A stretch of DNA of 64,000 nucleotides from Parastagonospora avenae f. sp. tritici 18332-5 (GCA_022559985.1 JAFJTR010000005.1:372001-436000); one strand, 5' to 3'; shown: positions 43,266 to 55,523, counted from the stretch's first letter. The notes: a model not told the origin generated them from the sequence alone. Made by a program: numbers and translations.

Positions 43266-45464
43266 TCAGCTCCGTCCATCTTGGTTGCCATGTCCCAATA
43301 CTCCTTCAGTGGCAGAGGCATCCGGGGACACAGGACTGGTGTAGAACTGCGCCGGCGCATTGTTCCTTCTAGCAGCTGTCGAAGACTCCTGATGTGTACC
43401 ACCAGGGTACGGTGAAATGGGAGTAGGATATGAGTACCGTCGCTCCACGGTGGAAGCCTGCTGCTGTGAACTATCGTGTTGGACATTCACCGTCGCATGA
43501 TCGGCTGGGAAGTACGGCTCTGCGCCATTGTGCAAATGGTTGGTTGTATGGTGAGAGTTCATGGCTTGCGGAGATGATCCATGGGCTCCTAATGATTGGG
43601 GCGCAATGTATACATGTCCTTGCGATGCACTCGACTCGTGCGATCGCGTTGGGCTATGAATTACCACTGGATCAGGATGCACAGGAGCTTGCCCTGAGTA
43701 AGCGGGAAGTTCGTTAGGGGGTGGGTGCGCGTGTGTCGATTCGTACTTGCTCCCACCTGTGGTTGACATTTCGTAAGGATATTGTGTGACTGCAAGCTCA
43801 GCGGGTCGAGCAGACGGGGCTTCGTGCATGCCTGTCTTCCTCGCTTTCTTTCGGCGGTGCAGACAGAGCAAGACGAGGCTCAGTAGGGCTATCAAGATCA
43901 CAAGCCCCCCAATTGTGCCTCCTGCAATGGCTCCAATCTTCGTTCTCCTCGTAGATTTACCAGCCGTTGGCGATCCGGTGGCGGGCAGAAGTCGAGTCGC
44001 CGCTCGAGTCGCTGGCGTGGCTTTGATGTTGTAGTAGACTCTGACATCGTTAGAGTCCCAGGTTGCTGGAGCAGTGACTGTTGCTCCACCAGTAGGTCTA
44101 AAAGCTCGTCAGCATCGTCCAAGAGCACAACGTGACATAATAAAGCTTACCCACCCCCTATTGCAGCCACTACGAGTGTCGGCACAGCGTAGTCTCTCAA
44201 CTTTGGGTCATATTTGTCCCATATGCCGTTCTCTTTCTTGCCGGTGTTGTTGCCTAGGACCATGTTGTGCTGACCTTGCGCATCAGGCTGATCGCAGTCG
44301 ATAAAAGATGAGTTGGGGTACCATCCGCCAATGATCAACATTTGGTTAGGATTCACAACATTTGCGCTGCATCCCCCGTGGCCAAATGCGTCCGAGTTGC
44401 CATATGCCTTGACCCAGGTGAACGATGGAAGAGAGAGGATATAGGCATCGTCGAATGCAGCAGGATTGCTGAAGCCATATCCGCCGTAAAGGTAGATGTT
44501 GAACGATGAACGGTCGTCTGGCCAAGTGACTCCTGCGCAAAATTGCCTTCGTGCCGCCGGCACATTACCCGTAGCAGTCTGACCATACCACTTCCCGGAA
44601 TTGATGTCATAGATGTGAATCTTGCTCATGCTAGCCGCGTTGTGGCTGCCATTATGATAGGGATCCTCAATACCACCGAAATAGATGAGCAACCCGTTAT
44701 CAGACACTGGTAGATACACCATTTGTCCTTCCGCCCTACCAATGCCATCGGGGTGGGTGTTATTTCGGATGTTACCCGTGGTGAAATTGAACTGGACTAT
44801 GCTGCTGAGGGCTATCGGTGGTCCTCTCCAGCCCGGGGTGGTGCGACTACTGAGCCAGCCGCCATAGTAGAAGCCTAGCCCCCGACCATCGACTTGTGTT
44901 CCAGCACCGAACGCCGGGCGCTGTAGGTTCTTGTCGCTGCTGACAAAAGTGGTAGTATTCCACTGATCCAAGATTACATCGTACGTCCACATGCCGAAGT
45001 CTTTGGGGCTGTCTCCTTGAAAGGCGCCTCCGAATTGATAGAAGCACTTGTTCACTTCATCGGCCCAGAGAATCCCTCCAGACAGACTAGGGACATTCGC
45101 GGGCTTCAACACATTGGAATGCTGCTGGGGAAAGCCAACGTCTGTTCGAGAGCTAAGGTCGCTGAATAGGAGGTAATCATCTTGACACAACTGTGAGCCT
45201 GATACAATAGAGCGGATCTTCACCTTCTGCACGTACTAGTATAATTGGCTGCAAGAGTTTTGTATGCGACGGCTCCACCGTCAATATACAGGCGTCCATC
45301 GACTATGGCGGTTTGGTGATTCCATCTTCGACAGCTAGGTGGCTAGTGAGCGAAATTAGCGATGCCTTAGGCCCAGGTACTCACAAGTCCAGGATCGGAT
45401 CATCTTGAAATGAGAGTGCGACGAAACCAAAAGCAAAGAGTAAGCGTAGGCTCATGTATGCCAT
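43266..45464 (-). CDS. Kelch-repeat cell-surface protein with one membrane helix
   Basis: Type I membrane protein with an extracellular kelch beta-propeller. Start ATG 45462-45464; the signal peptide reads MAYMSLRLLFAFGFVALSF. Introns near 45367-45415 and 45190-45235 join it to HQTAIVDGRLYIDGGAVAY and the propeller exon. Kelch-like blades contain paired Gly and aromatic residues: KCFYQFGGAFQGD, GRGLGFYYGGWLSSRT, NGLLIYFGGIEDPYHNGSHN, FNIYLYGGYGFSNP and QMLIIGGWYPNSSF, with many N-glycosylation sites. A further intron (about 44103-44150) leads to a Thr/Pro stalk, the helix IAGGTIGGLVILIALLSLVLL, a basic stop-transfer HRRKKARK, and a disordered Pro/Ser/His cytosolic tail ending at 43266-43268. 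Many fungi carry such proteins; role unknown, perhaps wall sensing or adhesion (inference). Confidence 0.82.
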
Positions 45465-47079
45465 CACACTGATTCATGGCGCTTTGCAAGACACGGTTGT
45501 AAGTGTTGTGGGCTGTTGCAAGTCAGAGGGAGAGCGAGCTTGTCGAAGGTGAGGGCTTTGGTGGGAGCACTCGAAAAGCTGACTCGAGAGAAAGGCGTGG
45601 TTCGCTCTTAGGACAATCAATAGACGCGCAGTACTCCCAATTTCCGAATGTGGCGTAATCTGTTGGGGGCACAGTCAAGTCGTGATCACGCCGCGACGTG
45701 CCTACCAACAGCCGAAGCGGTCCCTCTAGGTGGCTCTCTTCTCAGCCATACTGCTGGCCGTGAGACCTGTGTGCCAATAGCGCTAACAGAAGATTGGACG
45801 ATCGGTTTCCGGTTCCTTGGGTACGCAACTCAAAGTGCAGGTTATTTCACCGTTCACGAGGTTGCCGCGTCCTCGACAAAACGCTTACTGCCTCACAAAA
45901 CTACTTGCATGAAGAATTTGGTCGAATCACAGTCGAACCAGGTTGAATTAGTCTTTGATCACAAAAGTGACGGGGCAGAGCAGCCGTGACGTCGGAAAAG
46001 GCATTCGCTCAGCCGCTCCCTCGACCTTGTAGCTGACATGTTGCGCTACTCTTTTCGGGGTGATACACGCTGGGATGTGCGGGCGATCCAAGCTACCTGG
46101 AGAAAGCTATTCGACAGCATGATACGAGGAAAGAACCGTGCGCGACAATTGCGTTCGCCGTAATTCGTCTGAGCGACGATGTTTCCGCTTCGTACCACAT
46201 GATACACGTTTTGAGCATATTGAGGCCCGGCTGAGTAGCGGGTTGATGCAGGTGGCGAGCATGGCCTGAGCCTGGAGCATTTCCTCTCTTCAGCCGTAAG
46301 CCAGTCTCCCGTACATCTGCTATGTCGGATGCTTATATGTTGAAGATGGCCGGAGTTGAATGTTGGCCTAAAGCGAACCCGCAGTTCCGATGCCGACCGA
46401 AGTCGACGTGAGCGAACTGCAGGATTAGAATGGCTGTTCTTCTTTCTGGGTCATCGCTGGAAAAGGTGTCTCCATATATTTTAGAGGGACCTTAGGGTTA
46501 TGGATGATCGTAGACAATATGTGAAGAGCAGAAGAGGGACGTCGCGCGCCAGGTATATGAGGAAAATTGAAGAGGCGCTAGTGGTCACGCTTTGCTCCTT
46601 TCGTTATCTGGGCCCTTTAGCGCGATTCTCATCGTCGTCATGATATCCTCACAGATATTGATACCGAAGGACATGCCTGTCAAGAGCAGGAGAAATAATT
46701 ACATTGTCGGCCATGTGTGGTGTTCGAATTGCGATCAAGTCTGGCACCGAACGAAGGATTTCCTTGTGCATCTTAATGCGGGATGGAGATCGAGCACTTT
46801 GGTATTAATTCTCGATAGCTTTACTCTGGAGTAGTGAAGATAACAGCTGCACAACAATTTCAAGGCATGTGCTGAGCAAAATCTGTATCATCGGACTCCG
46901 AGGCTGTACGAATGCTGAAGGATGTCCGAAAGCTCAAGTACTCTAAGTGCTGCTAGTGTCAGCACGTGAGACCGTGCCTGACATCCACTTTCGCTCCCGC
47001 CAGGTTTCGCATGCGTCAAGCCACATGTTAACAAAGCTCACTCTTTCCCCCTCCCATTCATGATACTCCCACGCCTAAC
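45465..47079. other. Long intergenic stretch, no gene recognised
   Basis: 1.6 kb between the divergent kelch gene and the membrane protein gene at 47080. Open frames are short on both strands with no domain signal. I saw no repeats or RNA genes here. Confidence 0.45.
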
Positions 47080-48249
47080 ATGTTCAACGTGCGCTCCATA
47101 GTATTGCTGGTCATATCCTACGTAGTCATACCGCGCCTCACATTTCTTCCTCAGGGTTTTCACACCCTGTTGATGCTCTTTGGGCCGTTCCTAATTCCCC
47201 GCGTGTTCGACTGGTTCAGTACTGCGCGCGCAACATCACGAAGCGTCCCCGTCCGGCCCACGCCGCCTCGAGTCCAAAATGCGCTTTACCTGCTATGCGT
47301 GAGCGCCGTCGTATACCTCGTCCTCTCGCTACCCCGATTTATGCCCGAGAACATCTTCATGCGGACACAAAGCCATATACGAACCGAGACCAGCGTACTG
47401 TTTTCGAGACTTCGTCACCTGAGGGAGCTCACGGACCAGGATGATGCGCTTCGTGCGAAGTTTGCAAGCCCGAACGGCATGCACAACAGGATGCTTTACC
47501 TCGTGTATGGTCCAGACGCGTTGCTGAATTGCGTGTGGTGCACATCTTCCAAGGGCAGCGACCAACTGCAGTATTTCTTGTACGCGCTTCCTAAACTGGT
47601 CATGCCGCATATATTTCAGCTCGCGGTTCTCGGGCTATCGACGTCCTCTCTGATCGGGAGCGAAGGGTCGAGGTTCCGAACACATGCTACAATTGCCGGA
47701 CTTTTGATGCTGGTAGTAGAAGTGTACTACGTCCAGACATACGACATCACGAGGAACAAGCGCGCAAAGGCTCTAGAGGATATAGATGCGATACACTGGC
47801 GCGTACACTTCTTCCGGTACCTCACATTTGCAGTGGTGAACATTGCTATGGGCGTCGTGCTCTGGCTGACAAGCACGAACCGCTGGCTAGCGAAGCCTAT
47901 CTCGATCGCTGAGCGCATGGAGACGACTACGCGACAAGCAGAGGAGACGCTGAACAAGATGCGCGCACTTGGCCTCCTCACGAACTCGGTCAACCGTGAC
48001 CCATCACTGCGAGGCCTGAGGGAACAATATTGGCGGACGGAGGGCCAGATCATGGCAGAGACAGTACAGGACGAAGCTGTCACGGAGGAAATAAACAAGG
48101 CGATAAGCAAGATGGACTTCAGCTCGCTTGAATCACGCGTTGGTCAGGTTGCGGACGGCATACTGGCAGGCATCGATGGCCTACACCCAACGAACGTTAT
48201 GCCTGTGAATGCTGCGGGCGCAGGATCCTCATCATTGCATCTTGAATAG
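47080..48249 (+). CDS. Conserved-looking multi-pass membrane protein, function unknown
   Basis: Intronless gene for 389 residues starting MFNVRSIVLLVISYVVIPRL. Hydrophobic segments at about residues 5-45, 70-88 (LYLLCVSAVVYLVLSLP), 165-190 (FLYALPKLVMPHIFQLAVLG), 205-222 (ATIAGLLMLVVEVYYVQ) and 245-270 (TFAVVNIAMGVVLWLTSTN) suggest about five or six membrane helices. A soluble, mildly basic linker (SRLRHLRELTDQDDALRAKF) lies between helix two and three. The C-terminal third is helical and charged (RMETTTRQAEETLNKMRALG), perhaps a coiled coil. I cannot name a family with certainty; ER or mitochondrial membrane would both fit. No frameshift. Confidence 0.75.
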   Translation: MFNVRSIVLLVISYVVIPRLTFLPQGFHTLLMLFGPFLIPRVFDWFSTARATSRSVPVRPTPPRVQNALYLLCVSAVVYLVLSLPRFMPENIFMRTQSHIRTETSVLFSRLRHLRELTDQDDALRAKFASPNGMHNRMLYLVYGPDALLNCVWCTSSKGSDQLQYFLYALPKLVMPHIFQLAVLGLSTSSLIGSEGSRFRTHATIAGLLMLVVEVYYVQTYDITRNKRAKALEDIDAIHWRVHFFRYLTFAVVNIAMGVVLWLTSTNRWLAKPISIAERMETTTRQAEETLNKMRALGLLTNSVNRDPSLRGLREQYWRTEGQIMAETVQDEAVTEEINKAISKMDFSSLESRVGQVADGILAGIDGLHPTNVMPVNAAGAGSSSLHLE

Positions 48250-49248
48250 TACCCCAGTTGCGAATCAAATCATACAAGCCAACAGGAGGCGGATACAGAT
48301 GGAGTGGGTACGCACGGATACCTGCCTGTACGCAGATACACACGCATATGGGTGGACCCTCGCTACGTAGCCTTACATTGGAATCCGACCACCCTTGCCA
48401 GTCTAAAATTTTCGACAGCCGTTTGCCGCGTCTCTGTGGTCACCTGCCATGTCTTAGATAACCATGGAAGTCAAATTTTCGACGTGATGAAGGCGATTCC
48501 TTAGACCGAGGCTTGCCGAGGCGGTATTGAACCTCAGGTTTGACAACATGGACACTTGTAGAGACACAAACTAGTCCGACCGACATCGCTCTTCAACTAC
48601 GCATCGCCATGCGTGATTTATCGACAACAGCATCCGATATAGGGCAATAATCTGAAGTGCAACCGGAGGTCCGCCGTTCGGTCAGCATTGCGGTGCTGTG
48701 TCGAACGCGGATACTAGCGGCAGGATTGGATACTTACGCCTCGGCGCGCCCTACAATGCCCCAATATGTACTGACACCAAACACTGACGCGCACCGCATG
48801 GTCTTCGGAGGACGCGATTACATCATGAATTGATGAGGTACACGGAGGACACGAAGAGTTTGCAGACGTCGTTTGCTCGTACAGTGGCCAATTGCTTGCA
48901 CAGGAACTCACTGTTTGCGGTGATGCTGGAACCAGACTCAGGGTCCACAAGCCGAAGAATCCTTTATCGACATAAGATACGCTAACATTGCTTGCCGCGC
49001 AAGTCCGGGCGAAGGACACTAGCAGAAGGGCAGGGCTAGGCGTTGCGTTCCTCTCCCGTGATGGGGAGGCGTGACTCTTGACTGGATTTTCAGGTTTATA
49101 AGAGCTCTACCTGCTTCTCATTCTCCCCGGCACACGCCTTCTCAACTCACAGAACATAAATTTGACGGACCGCCGTAACCTTCTGTGACCTATCTCACAG
49201 CATCCATCGTTGATATCTTAAGATAGTCGCTCCCACACAACTTCAGCA
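48250..49248. other. Promoter region of branched-chain aminotransferase gene
   Basis: About 1 kb without a supported gene. It includes the promoter of the gene starting at 49249 and the 3' flank of the membrane protein gene. Confidence 0.5.
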
Positions 49249-50592
49249 ATGGCACCTATTGCTATCACACCGCCCGACGAGGCAACTGAGACCCTCTCCC
49301 ACCTCACAGAACAGGGCATTGCAAATGCTCTTAACAAGACCGCCCCATCACAACTAAATTCGGCGTCAATGGTCGACAATGTCACCTCCACCCCACCATC
49401 AGAGCCGCAAACAAAAGCTCAACCAGCTGTCGAGACCACTCTCGCTCAATTGGATGCCTCCAAGATCCAATGCACATACACAACCGCACCCCGCACAGTA
49501 CCTGCAGTAGGATCAGCAGAGATGGCTTCACAAAAAGTCTGCTCCGACCACATGATCCAAGCCCAATGGAACTCAGAGGAAGGCTGGGCCGCACCAACTC
49601 TCCAGCCCTACGGCCCTCTCTCCCTCGCCCCCACAGCATCATGTCTGCACTACGCAACCGAATGCTTCGAAGGCATGAAGCTGTACCGCGGCCATGACGG
49701 CAAACTACGCCTCTTCCGCCCCAACCTCAACTGCAACCGCATGCTCATGTCCACCAACCGCATCGCCCTCCCCGCCTTCCCACCCGCAGAACTGCTCAAG
49801 CTCATCATCAAGCTATGCGCCACAGACGGCGCCAAATGGCTTCCCAAAGACCGCCCCGGCCAGTTTCTCTACATCCGCCCCACGATGATCGCATCCGACC
49901 CCGCGCTGGGCGTCGAGCGCCCCAAGGAAGCCCTCCTCTTCGTCATCCTCTGCTGCTTCGCGCCCATGGGCAACATGAACGGCGGCATCAAGCTGCTCGC
50001 TTCGCAGGACGACATGTGCCGCGCCTGGCCCGGCGGCTTCGGGTACGCCAAGGTTGGCGCAAACTACGGTCCTAGTCTGGTTGCGCAGGGCGAGGCGAGA
50101 AAGCAGGGTTACCACCAGATTCTCTGGCTGTTTGGCGAGGATTGCACGATTACTGAGGCCGGCGCGAGTAACTTCTTCATCTTGTGGAGGACCAAAGAGG
50201 GCGGGCTGCAGCTTGTTACTGCGGACTTGAACGAGAAGATTGTCCTGGATGGTGTGACGCGTCGGTCGATTCTCGAGCTTGCGAGGGCGAAACTCACGGC
50301 TGGAAATGAGGGGCTCGAGAAGGTGGAGATTGTGGAGCGCAAGTTCAACATCTTCGATATCGTTGAGGCGTCCAAGGAGGGCCGCATTGTCGAGGCTTTC
50401 GCGGCGGGTACCGCGTGGTTCGTGGCGCCTATCTCGCAGATTCACTTCCGTGGCCAGGATATTGAGATTCCGATGAAGAAGGGCGAGATTGGCGAGTATG
50501 CGGATGCGTTCAGGGCGTGGCTCCAGGGTATCATGTGGGGAGGTGATGGTATGGAGAGCCACGAGTGGGGACACGTTGTTGAGGAGGCATAG
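49249..50592 (+). CDS. Branched-chain amino acid aminotransferase
   Basis: PLP enzyme of fold type IV, 447 residues, interconverting Leu, Ile and Val with their 2-oxo acids using 2-oxoglutarate/glutamate. After a Thr/Ala-rich lead of about 75 residues the domain begins IQCTYTTAPRTVPAVGS. Family features: LHYATECFEGMKLYRGHDGK, the Arg-containing LFRPNLNCNRMLMS, FLYIRPTMIASDPALGV, the PLP lysine in GYAKVGANYGPSL (Lys268), and TITEAGASNFFILW before VLDGVTRRSILELA. No intron, stop at 50590-50592. The N-terminus is acidic and Pro/Thr-rich and does not look like a mitochondrial presequence, so a cytosolic form is likely. Fungi often have several such genes, some attached to secondary metabolism; I see no such cluster here. 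Confidence 0.95.
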   Translation: MAPIAITPPDEATETLSHLTEQGIANALNKTAPSQLNSASMVDNVTSTPPSEPQTKAQPAVETTLAQLDASKIQCTYTTAPRTVPAVGSAEMASQKVCSDHMIQAQWNSEEGWAAPTLQPYGPLSLAPTASCLHYATECFEGMKLYRGHDGKLRLFRPNLNCNRMLMSTNRIALPAFPPAELLKLIIKLCATDGAKWLPKDRPGQFLYIRPTMIASDPALGVERPKEALLFVILCCFAPMGNMNGGIKLLASQDDMCRAWPGGFGYAKVGANYGPSLVAQGEARKQGYHQILWLFGEDCTITEAGASNFFILWRTKEGGLQLVTADLNEKIVLDGVTRRSILELARAKLTAGNEGLEKVEIVERKFNIFDIVEASKEGRIVEAFAAGTAWFVAPISQIHFRGQDIEIPMKKGEIGEYADAFRAWLQGIMWGGDGMESHEWGHVVEEA

Positions 50593-50839
50593 AGACGACG
50601 CGTGATCAAGATGGAGAAGTCTTTCTCGGGATTTGCATGGAGGATCTTTGATGGCATTTGGAGGCGTTCTTCCATTTCCAAAAAAGCAGGGTGGAAAGCT
50701 GATTGAATAGTGCCACGGCGTTTACACTAAGACAGTTATCACATAGACTGAATGATTAGACACGATTTTCTAATCCATCACCACATTGCCATGTCAATTC
50801 ATACACATCGAAGATATCTGATACGCCATCACAACCAAA

Positions 50840-50858
50840 TATATATATATATATATAT
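50840..50858. repeat. AT dinucleotide repeat
   Basis: Pure (AT)n tract, about nine or ten units, just beyond the 3' end of the GPI-anchored protein gene. Ordinary microsatellite. Confidence 0.85.
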
Positions 50859-50900
50859 TCGCCCCCCAACATTACATATTACACACACCCCCTCTCCCAT

Positions 50901-51485
50901 CTAGAACAGTCCAATAGCACCCAACAGCGCAACAACAGCCGCACCAGCCGGCGCAATCTTATCCGCACCACCAACAAAGCTGCTCGGGGTCGCGCTCGCC
51001 GCCGCACTCTCGATGCTTCCACCGGTCTTGCTCGCGCTGGTCGCGGAAGTCATAGCATGGCTCTGGGTCGCCGCAACGCTGGCCACGGACGCCATGGACG
51101 CGGACGCAGCAGCGCGCAGGGGAGCCGCGGCACCGCAGTAGGATGTCACGGTGTTGGCAACCGGCGGCTTCTCGTTGCTGTTCGGGCAGTTGTTGTAGCA
51201 CACGAGCACGTCGGTGTAAACGTCGCACAGGCAGATGAAGTCGTTGCCTTTCTTGTTGCATTCGTCGATGCGGTTCTGGTAGCCGGAGACGCAGGCGTCG
51301 ACGATGCTGTGTGAGGGTTAGTTATTGGATCGCGGAGAGATGGCGTAGGGTGGGATGGAAGGATGAGTATCCTGGTTTGGTGGCTGAAGGAGCATCTATA
51401 CGTACTTCTGAGCGTCGCACTTGTTCTGCGCTGCGACGAGGCCGATGGTGGCAGCAAGGGCCAGGATGGAAGTAGCGAAACGCAT
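50901..51485 (-). CDS. Small Cys-rich GPI-anchored surface protein
   Basis: Two exons give about 163 residues. The start ATG is at 51483-51485. A signal peptide MRFATSILALAATIGLVAAQ precedes the mature N-terminus NKCDAQ. An intron (near 51309-51411) joins IVDACVSGYQNRIDECNKKG and FICLCDVYTDVLVCYNNCPN. Eight Cys residues fall in the first half, in the spacing DAC, DEC, CLC, C-x3-C and YC. The second half is Ala/Ser/Thr-rich and O-glycosylation-prone, and ends with the hydrophobic stretch PAGAAVVALLGAIGLF typical of GPI attachment signals. The stop is at 50901-50903. It resembles common fungal wall proteins; the strict CFEM spacing is not met. Role in wall or surface properties is inference. 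Confidence 0.82.
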
Positions 51486-52593
51486 GTTTGTGGATTTGAC
51501 GGTTGACGGATATATACGATAGTCCAGAGATTCGAATTAAATAAGATATAAAAGTAGTAGTAGTAGTAGTGATAAAAACGACAGTGAAGTGTTTATCGAG
51601 CAGCAACCCAGCAAGCGAGTGATATGGGATGGAACAAACTACGAGGACGAAGAAACCGTTGGACGAGCGACAAGAAGAAATGCAAGAGATAAGGGAGCAC
51701 AGCACGATTTATTCGTTGCCCGGCGCCAATGCACCTTGCCTCCCTTCTTTCCCCCAGACAAGGACGACGAGCCAAAACACTCCCAGACCATTCCGTCCTG
51801 CTGCTAGCTGAGATGAGGTTAGATGCAGCCTCTCAGGACCCGCAATACCTCCTAGCGGGCCCGTTCTACTCGCCTAATTTTAGGGATGCGCGATGTACCT
51901 CGATGTGCTTTGGATTCGCGGTGGGTCGTGTTCTGGTTCATCGGGACCTACTGCACTGCATTATCGTGCAGCTGGCTGCGGTGAGTTGGGGCCACGCAAT
52001 GCTGTTGCACGAAGAGGCACGAACATCGACGCTGGCGGGCAAGACAACAGATAGGGGTGGGTTAATTGGGTGGAGCACCCGGTGATGATAGACACAGGGG
52101 TTCGTCTCGCTGGCTCCCGAGGTCGTGTGCTAGGATTGCCAAGCGAGCCTCTTTTCGGCGCTGGGGGTTCCTTTCGGCGATTAAAGTTCGCGATATATTG
52201 GCATGGAATGGACGGCCGTCTGCCTCATTCGAAGACTATATGAAACTCTGCATTTAATTGACCGTTGACAGCGCCGGTGGCCTTACGTTCTTCAGCTTAT
52301 GATGCAGCTGCCCCTCTACTGATCGCATCATGATGGCAGATTGAGATGGCAAGATCCGATGGGAATGCGGAAAGTCATGATCGACATGCGCCCGTGTCCC
52401 GCAATCTCGCTGTTACTTCAGTTAAAGCCACGGCTGAAGCATGTTGAAGACAGAATGCACGTCTTGTGCCGTTCGCTGGACAACATAGCCTGACACTCGG
52501 ATGCACGCCGATAAACTTTAGCAATGGTCGTTGAACGGGAAACATCTTTGGATTACATCTCATATATACAGCACGCTGACATTCCTGCTTTGC
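51486..52593. other. Intergenic with an AGT trinucleotide repeat
   Basis: 1.1 kb without a supported gene. An (AGT)n run of about six units lies at 51553-51570, in the 5' flank of the GPI-anchored protein gene. Overlapping frames on both strands carry no domain signal. Confidence 0.45.
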
Positions 52594-54025
52594 TTAGAAT
52601 CGCGCTTCGACCTTCTGCTCAGTATCGCCCAGTGCCCATTCGCTCCTCGCCTTCTTGCTTCGCACAGAGTCAACCTGCTGCTTTGTGAAGCCCTTTGCCT
52701 GTGTGGCTGGGTTGTAGCCGAGACCAGTCTTCTTACCGACCTGCTCGTCCGACAGATCAGTCGCTGCGCTGCCATCAGCACGCTTGTATACTGTGCACAC
52801 AACAGCGCCACCAAGACCGAGGTTGTGTTGCAGAGCGACCTTGGTATCCTTGACTGAGCGGTTGTTGGCCCAGCCACGTAGGTGCCAGACAAGTTCTGAG
52901 CACTGTGCGAGACCGGTAGCTCCCAATGGGTGGCCCTTGGAGATCAGACCGCCAGAGGGGTTAATGACGACCTTGCCACCATAGGTGATTCCGCCCTTGC
53001 GGATGAGCTCGTGAGCCTTGCCCCGCGGTGCAAGACCGAGAGCCTCAATGGTGACCATCTCGTTTGCCGAGAAGCAGTCGTGTAGCTCGCAGACCTTGAC
53101 ATCATCGGGCGAGGTGTTGGCCTCAGCAAGTGCTTCCTTCGCAGCAAGCTCGCTCATGCTGTATCCAACGAGCTCAATCGCGCTGCGGTTGAACAGGTTC
53201 GGTGTGTCGGTAGCAAGACGCTGACCAGCGATCAGGATAGCCTGATCCTTAAGGTCTGGTCGCTTGTCGAGGAACTCTTGGGAGACGAGGACAACGGCGG
53301 CGGCACCGTCGGATGTCGGGCAGCACTGAAGCTTTGTGAGCGGCTCGTGGATCATGGTGGACTTGACGACCTGCTCGAGGGTGTATTCGTCCTGGAACTG
53401 CGAGTAGGGGTTCTTCTTCGAGTGGGCATGGTTGATGCGAGCAATCTCAGCAAAGTCTTCGAGCTTGGAGCCGTACCTGAGAAGGGATTGTTAGCATGTC
53501 GGATCCGATATGTGACTAATTGTGGTCTACTCACTTCTCCATGTGTTCCCGACCCGCATTGCCAAACAGCTGAGCGGCACCTGGCGAGTTGGTGACACCC
53601 CTCGTCTCCTTCATCATCAAGTTGGTTGTGCTTGTAGGGTTCGATCGATCCTGGAAGAAACTCTGTAGACTTCCGGGGAACATCTTCTCGAAACCGACGA
53701 CCAGGACGCAGTCTGCGGCGCCGTGCGCAATCATGTTTCGACCCATGTATAGACCAGTAGATCCGGTTGAGCAGTTATTGTTGACATTGTATACAGGAAT
53801 ACCAGTCATGCCGAACTGGTAGAAGACGCGCTGACCGCATGTCGAGTCGCCGTAGCAGTAGCATGCGACGCCCTGGTCGACCTCGTCGTAGTTGATGTGC
53901 GCGTCGAGCATGGCCTTGACACCAGCCTCGAAGCCGAGCTCGGGGTAGTCCACCTTGCCGCGAGGCTTGATGAACTTGGTCATGCCCACGCCGAGGACGT
54001 AGACGGGCTGCTTCTTGCCGACCAT
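52594..54025 (-). CDS. SCP2-type (non-specific lipid transfer related) thiolase
   Basis: Thiolase of the SCP-x/SCP2 class, acting in peroxisomal beta-oxidation of branched acyl chains. Start ATG 54023-54025 (MVGKKQPVYVLGVGMTKFIK). One intron (about 53477-53534) joins GREHMEK to YGSKLEDFAEIARINHAHS. Key regions: the active-site Cys loop VNNNCSTGSTGLYMGRN, GFEKMFPGSLQSFF, VCELHDCFSANEMVTIEALG and the C-terminal INPSGGLISKGHPLGATG with catalytic His, then NLGLGGAVVCTVY with the second Cys. About 460 residues, no SCP2 domain attached. The terminus is EARF, one residue change away from an ARL-type PTS1, so peroxisomal import by this tail is uncertain. Confidence 0.9.
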
Positions 54026-55523
54026 GATGACGTTTGTGGGGATATTGAAGTGCTGCCGAGGGTTGATGATTAAATGTGCAGCTCAGCGAAGAGATGCAAT
54101 TATCAAGAAGTATGGAGGTAAGATGCAAAACTGTCTTGCATCTGACGGAGGCGCAATGTCTGGGGTAATAAGGCGCGGAGTTCGACGGTTAACCGTCAAT
54201 CCCCACCTCCGCAACACGTTCGGTCGCGCGTGCCATGCCGAGGTCCCTTCTTTTTTGGGACGCGGCAGACCATAGCCGAACAACGTCGACTACCTGCAGT
54301 TGAATTAACAGGCCGACAAGCACAAATACTTTCATGTGTCTATCACTTTTTGTTTCCGTAGTCAGCCTAGGCTGTTGCAATTCATCTAAAAGAGCCGCCC
54401 GTGTTTAAGCTCGTGCGAGTTGATTTACCGAGACGGCATCGCGCTGACACACGACTGTCTAGTCAGATCTCACGAACAATTTTTGTCCTCCTGGGGATCT
54501 AGTCCTTCAAAATATCGTGCCAGGCTGGCAGCGCTAATGTCCTTGTCTTTGAGTCCCGAACGCAAGGTCATTGAATTGGGTTTGGTTATATACACACTGC
54601 CCTTGTTGGAGAAGCAGGGCATATACGTCACTGTCGGTTATACGAAGACGGCCCGGCTATAAGTCCGACGAACTCCAGCTCTCCCAACATCGAAGCTTCG
54701 GCAGATGCTTCTTCAATTGATGTGAACATGCTTCATTCAAATACAATTGCTCTGCAACTGGGCTTGCATATAAGTATCGTCATGATCATGTCGTAAACAA
54801 GGCCAGCAGACGTAACACACTCGCAGTTTTAGCTTTGCATGCATCTCTATCTACTATAGTTGCGCTCGACCTTCGACATACCTACAAAGCCACCGTCGTT
54901 CCTCAGAATTCTTGACAGAGGCAAAAAGTAGTCCAGACACTACCTGGAAACAGGGTATGGGAAAGCCCGCCGCAACGTTCGTTAAGCAGGTTGCCTCATC
55001 CGAAAACCTCAGGGTACATCGCAGTACGAATAAGCCCGTATCTACCATTGGCAGCAATGCTAGGTTGCATCCGACAGAGAAGAGGTCTGGAGCGTCACTG
55101 ACATACTCTGAGATCGGGGCGGGATAATGTAATACCGACGAGCAGTGCGGCTGGTAGGCACGCGGAAAAGGCGACCATGTATCCTTATCCTGTCAGAGTG
55201 TAACCACGAGATAGTAAACACCCAACTCGGGAGCGTAGCGCCCCAGCCTGGTCCTTTCCAAGTGAATCCAACGCTCACAAGCCGGGAAGTTGTTCGTATA
55301 TCTGTAAGTCGGCCCGTAGTAGATTAGTCCACCTGTAATTGTCACCCTCACGAAGTCTGAGGCCTGTGGAAGGTGAGCAAATAGTGCTTCGATCGTGCCA
55401 GTCGTGGGTTAGCTGCGCATTTGGGGGGATATATATAGAGGACCTCAGGCCTCTTGTCCGTCACCACAGAACAAAACTCCATCCAAACTACACTTACGAT
55501 CCCACCTCCTCTCTCAAATCACC
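54026..55523. other. Intergenic, promoter of small secreted protein at its right end
   Basis: About 1.5 kb without a supported gene. A TATATATA box at 55430-55437 sits about 90 bp before the ATG of the damaged small secreted protein gene and is the only regulatory element I can point to. Low confidence in any longer element. Confidence 0.5.
55430..55437 (+). promoter_or_regulatory. TATA box before small secreted protein gene
   Basis: TATATATA about 90 bp upstream of the ATG at 55524, in a position usual for fungal promoters. Confidence 0.5.

Noticed and set aside
49813..50574. Minus-strand open frame of 253 codons
   Set aside because: Antisense to the branched-chain aminotransferase; no domain and composition typical of a shadow.
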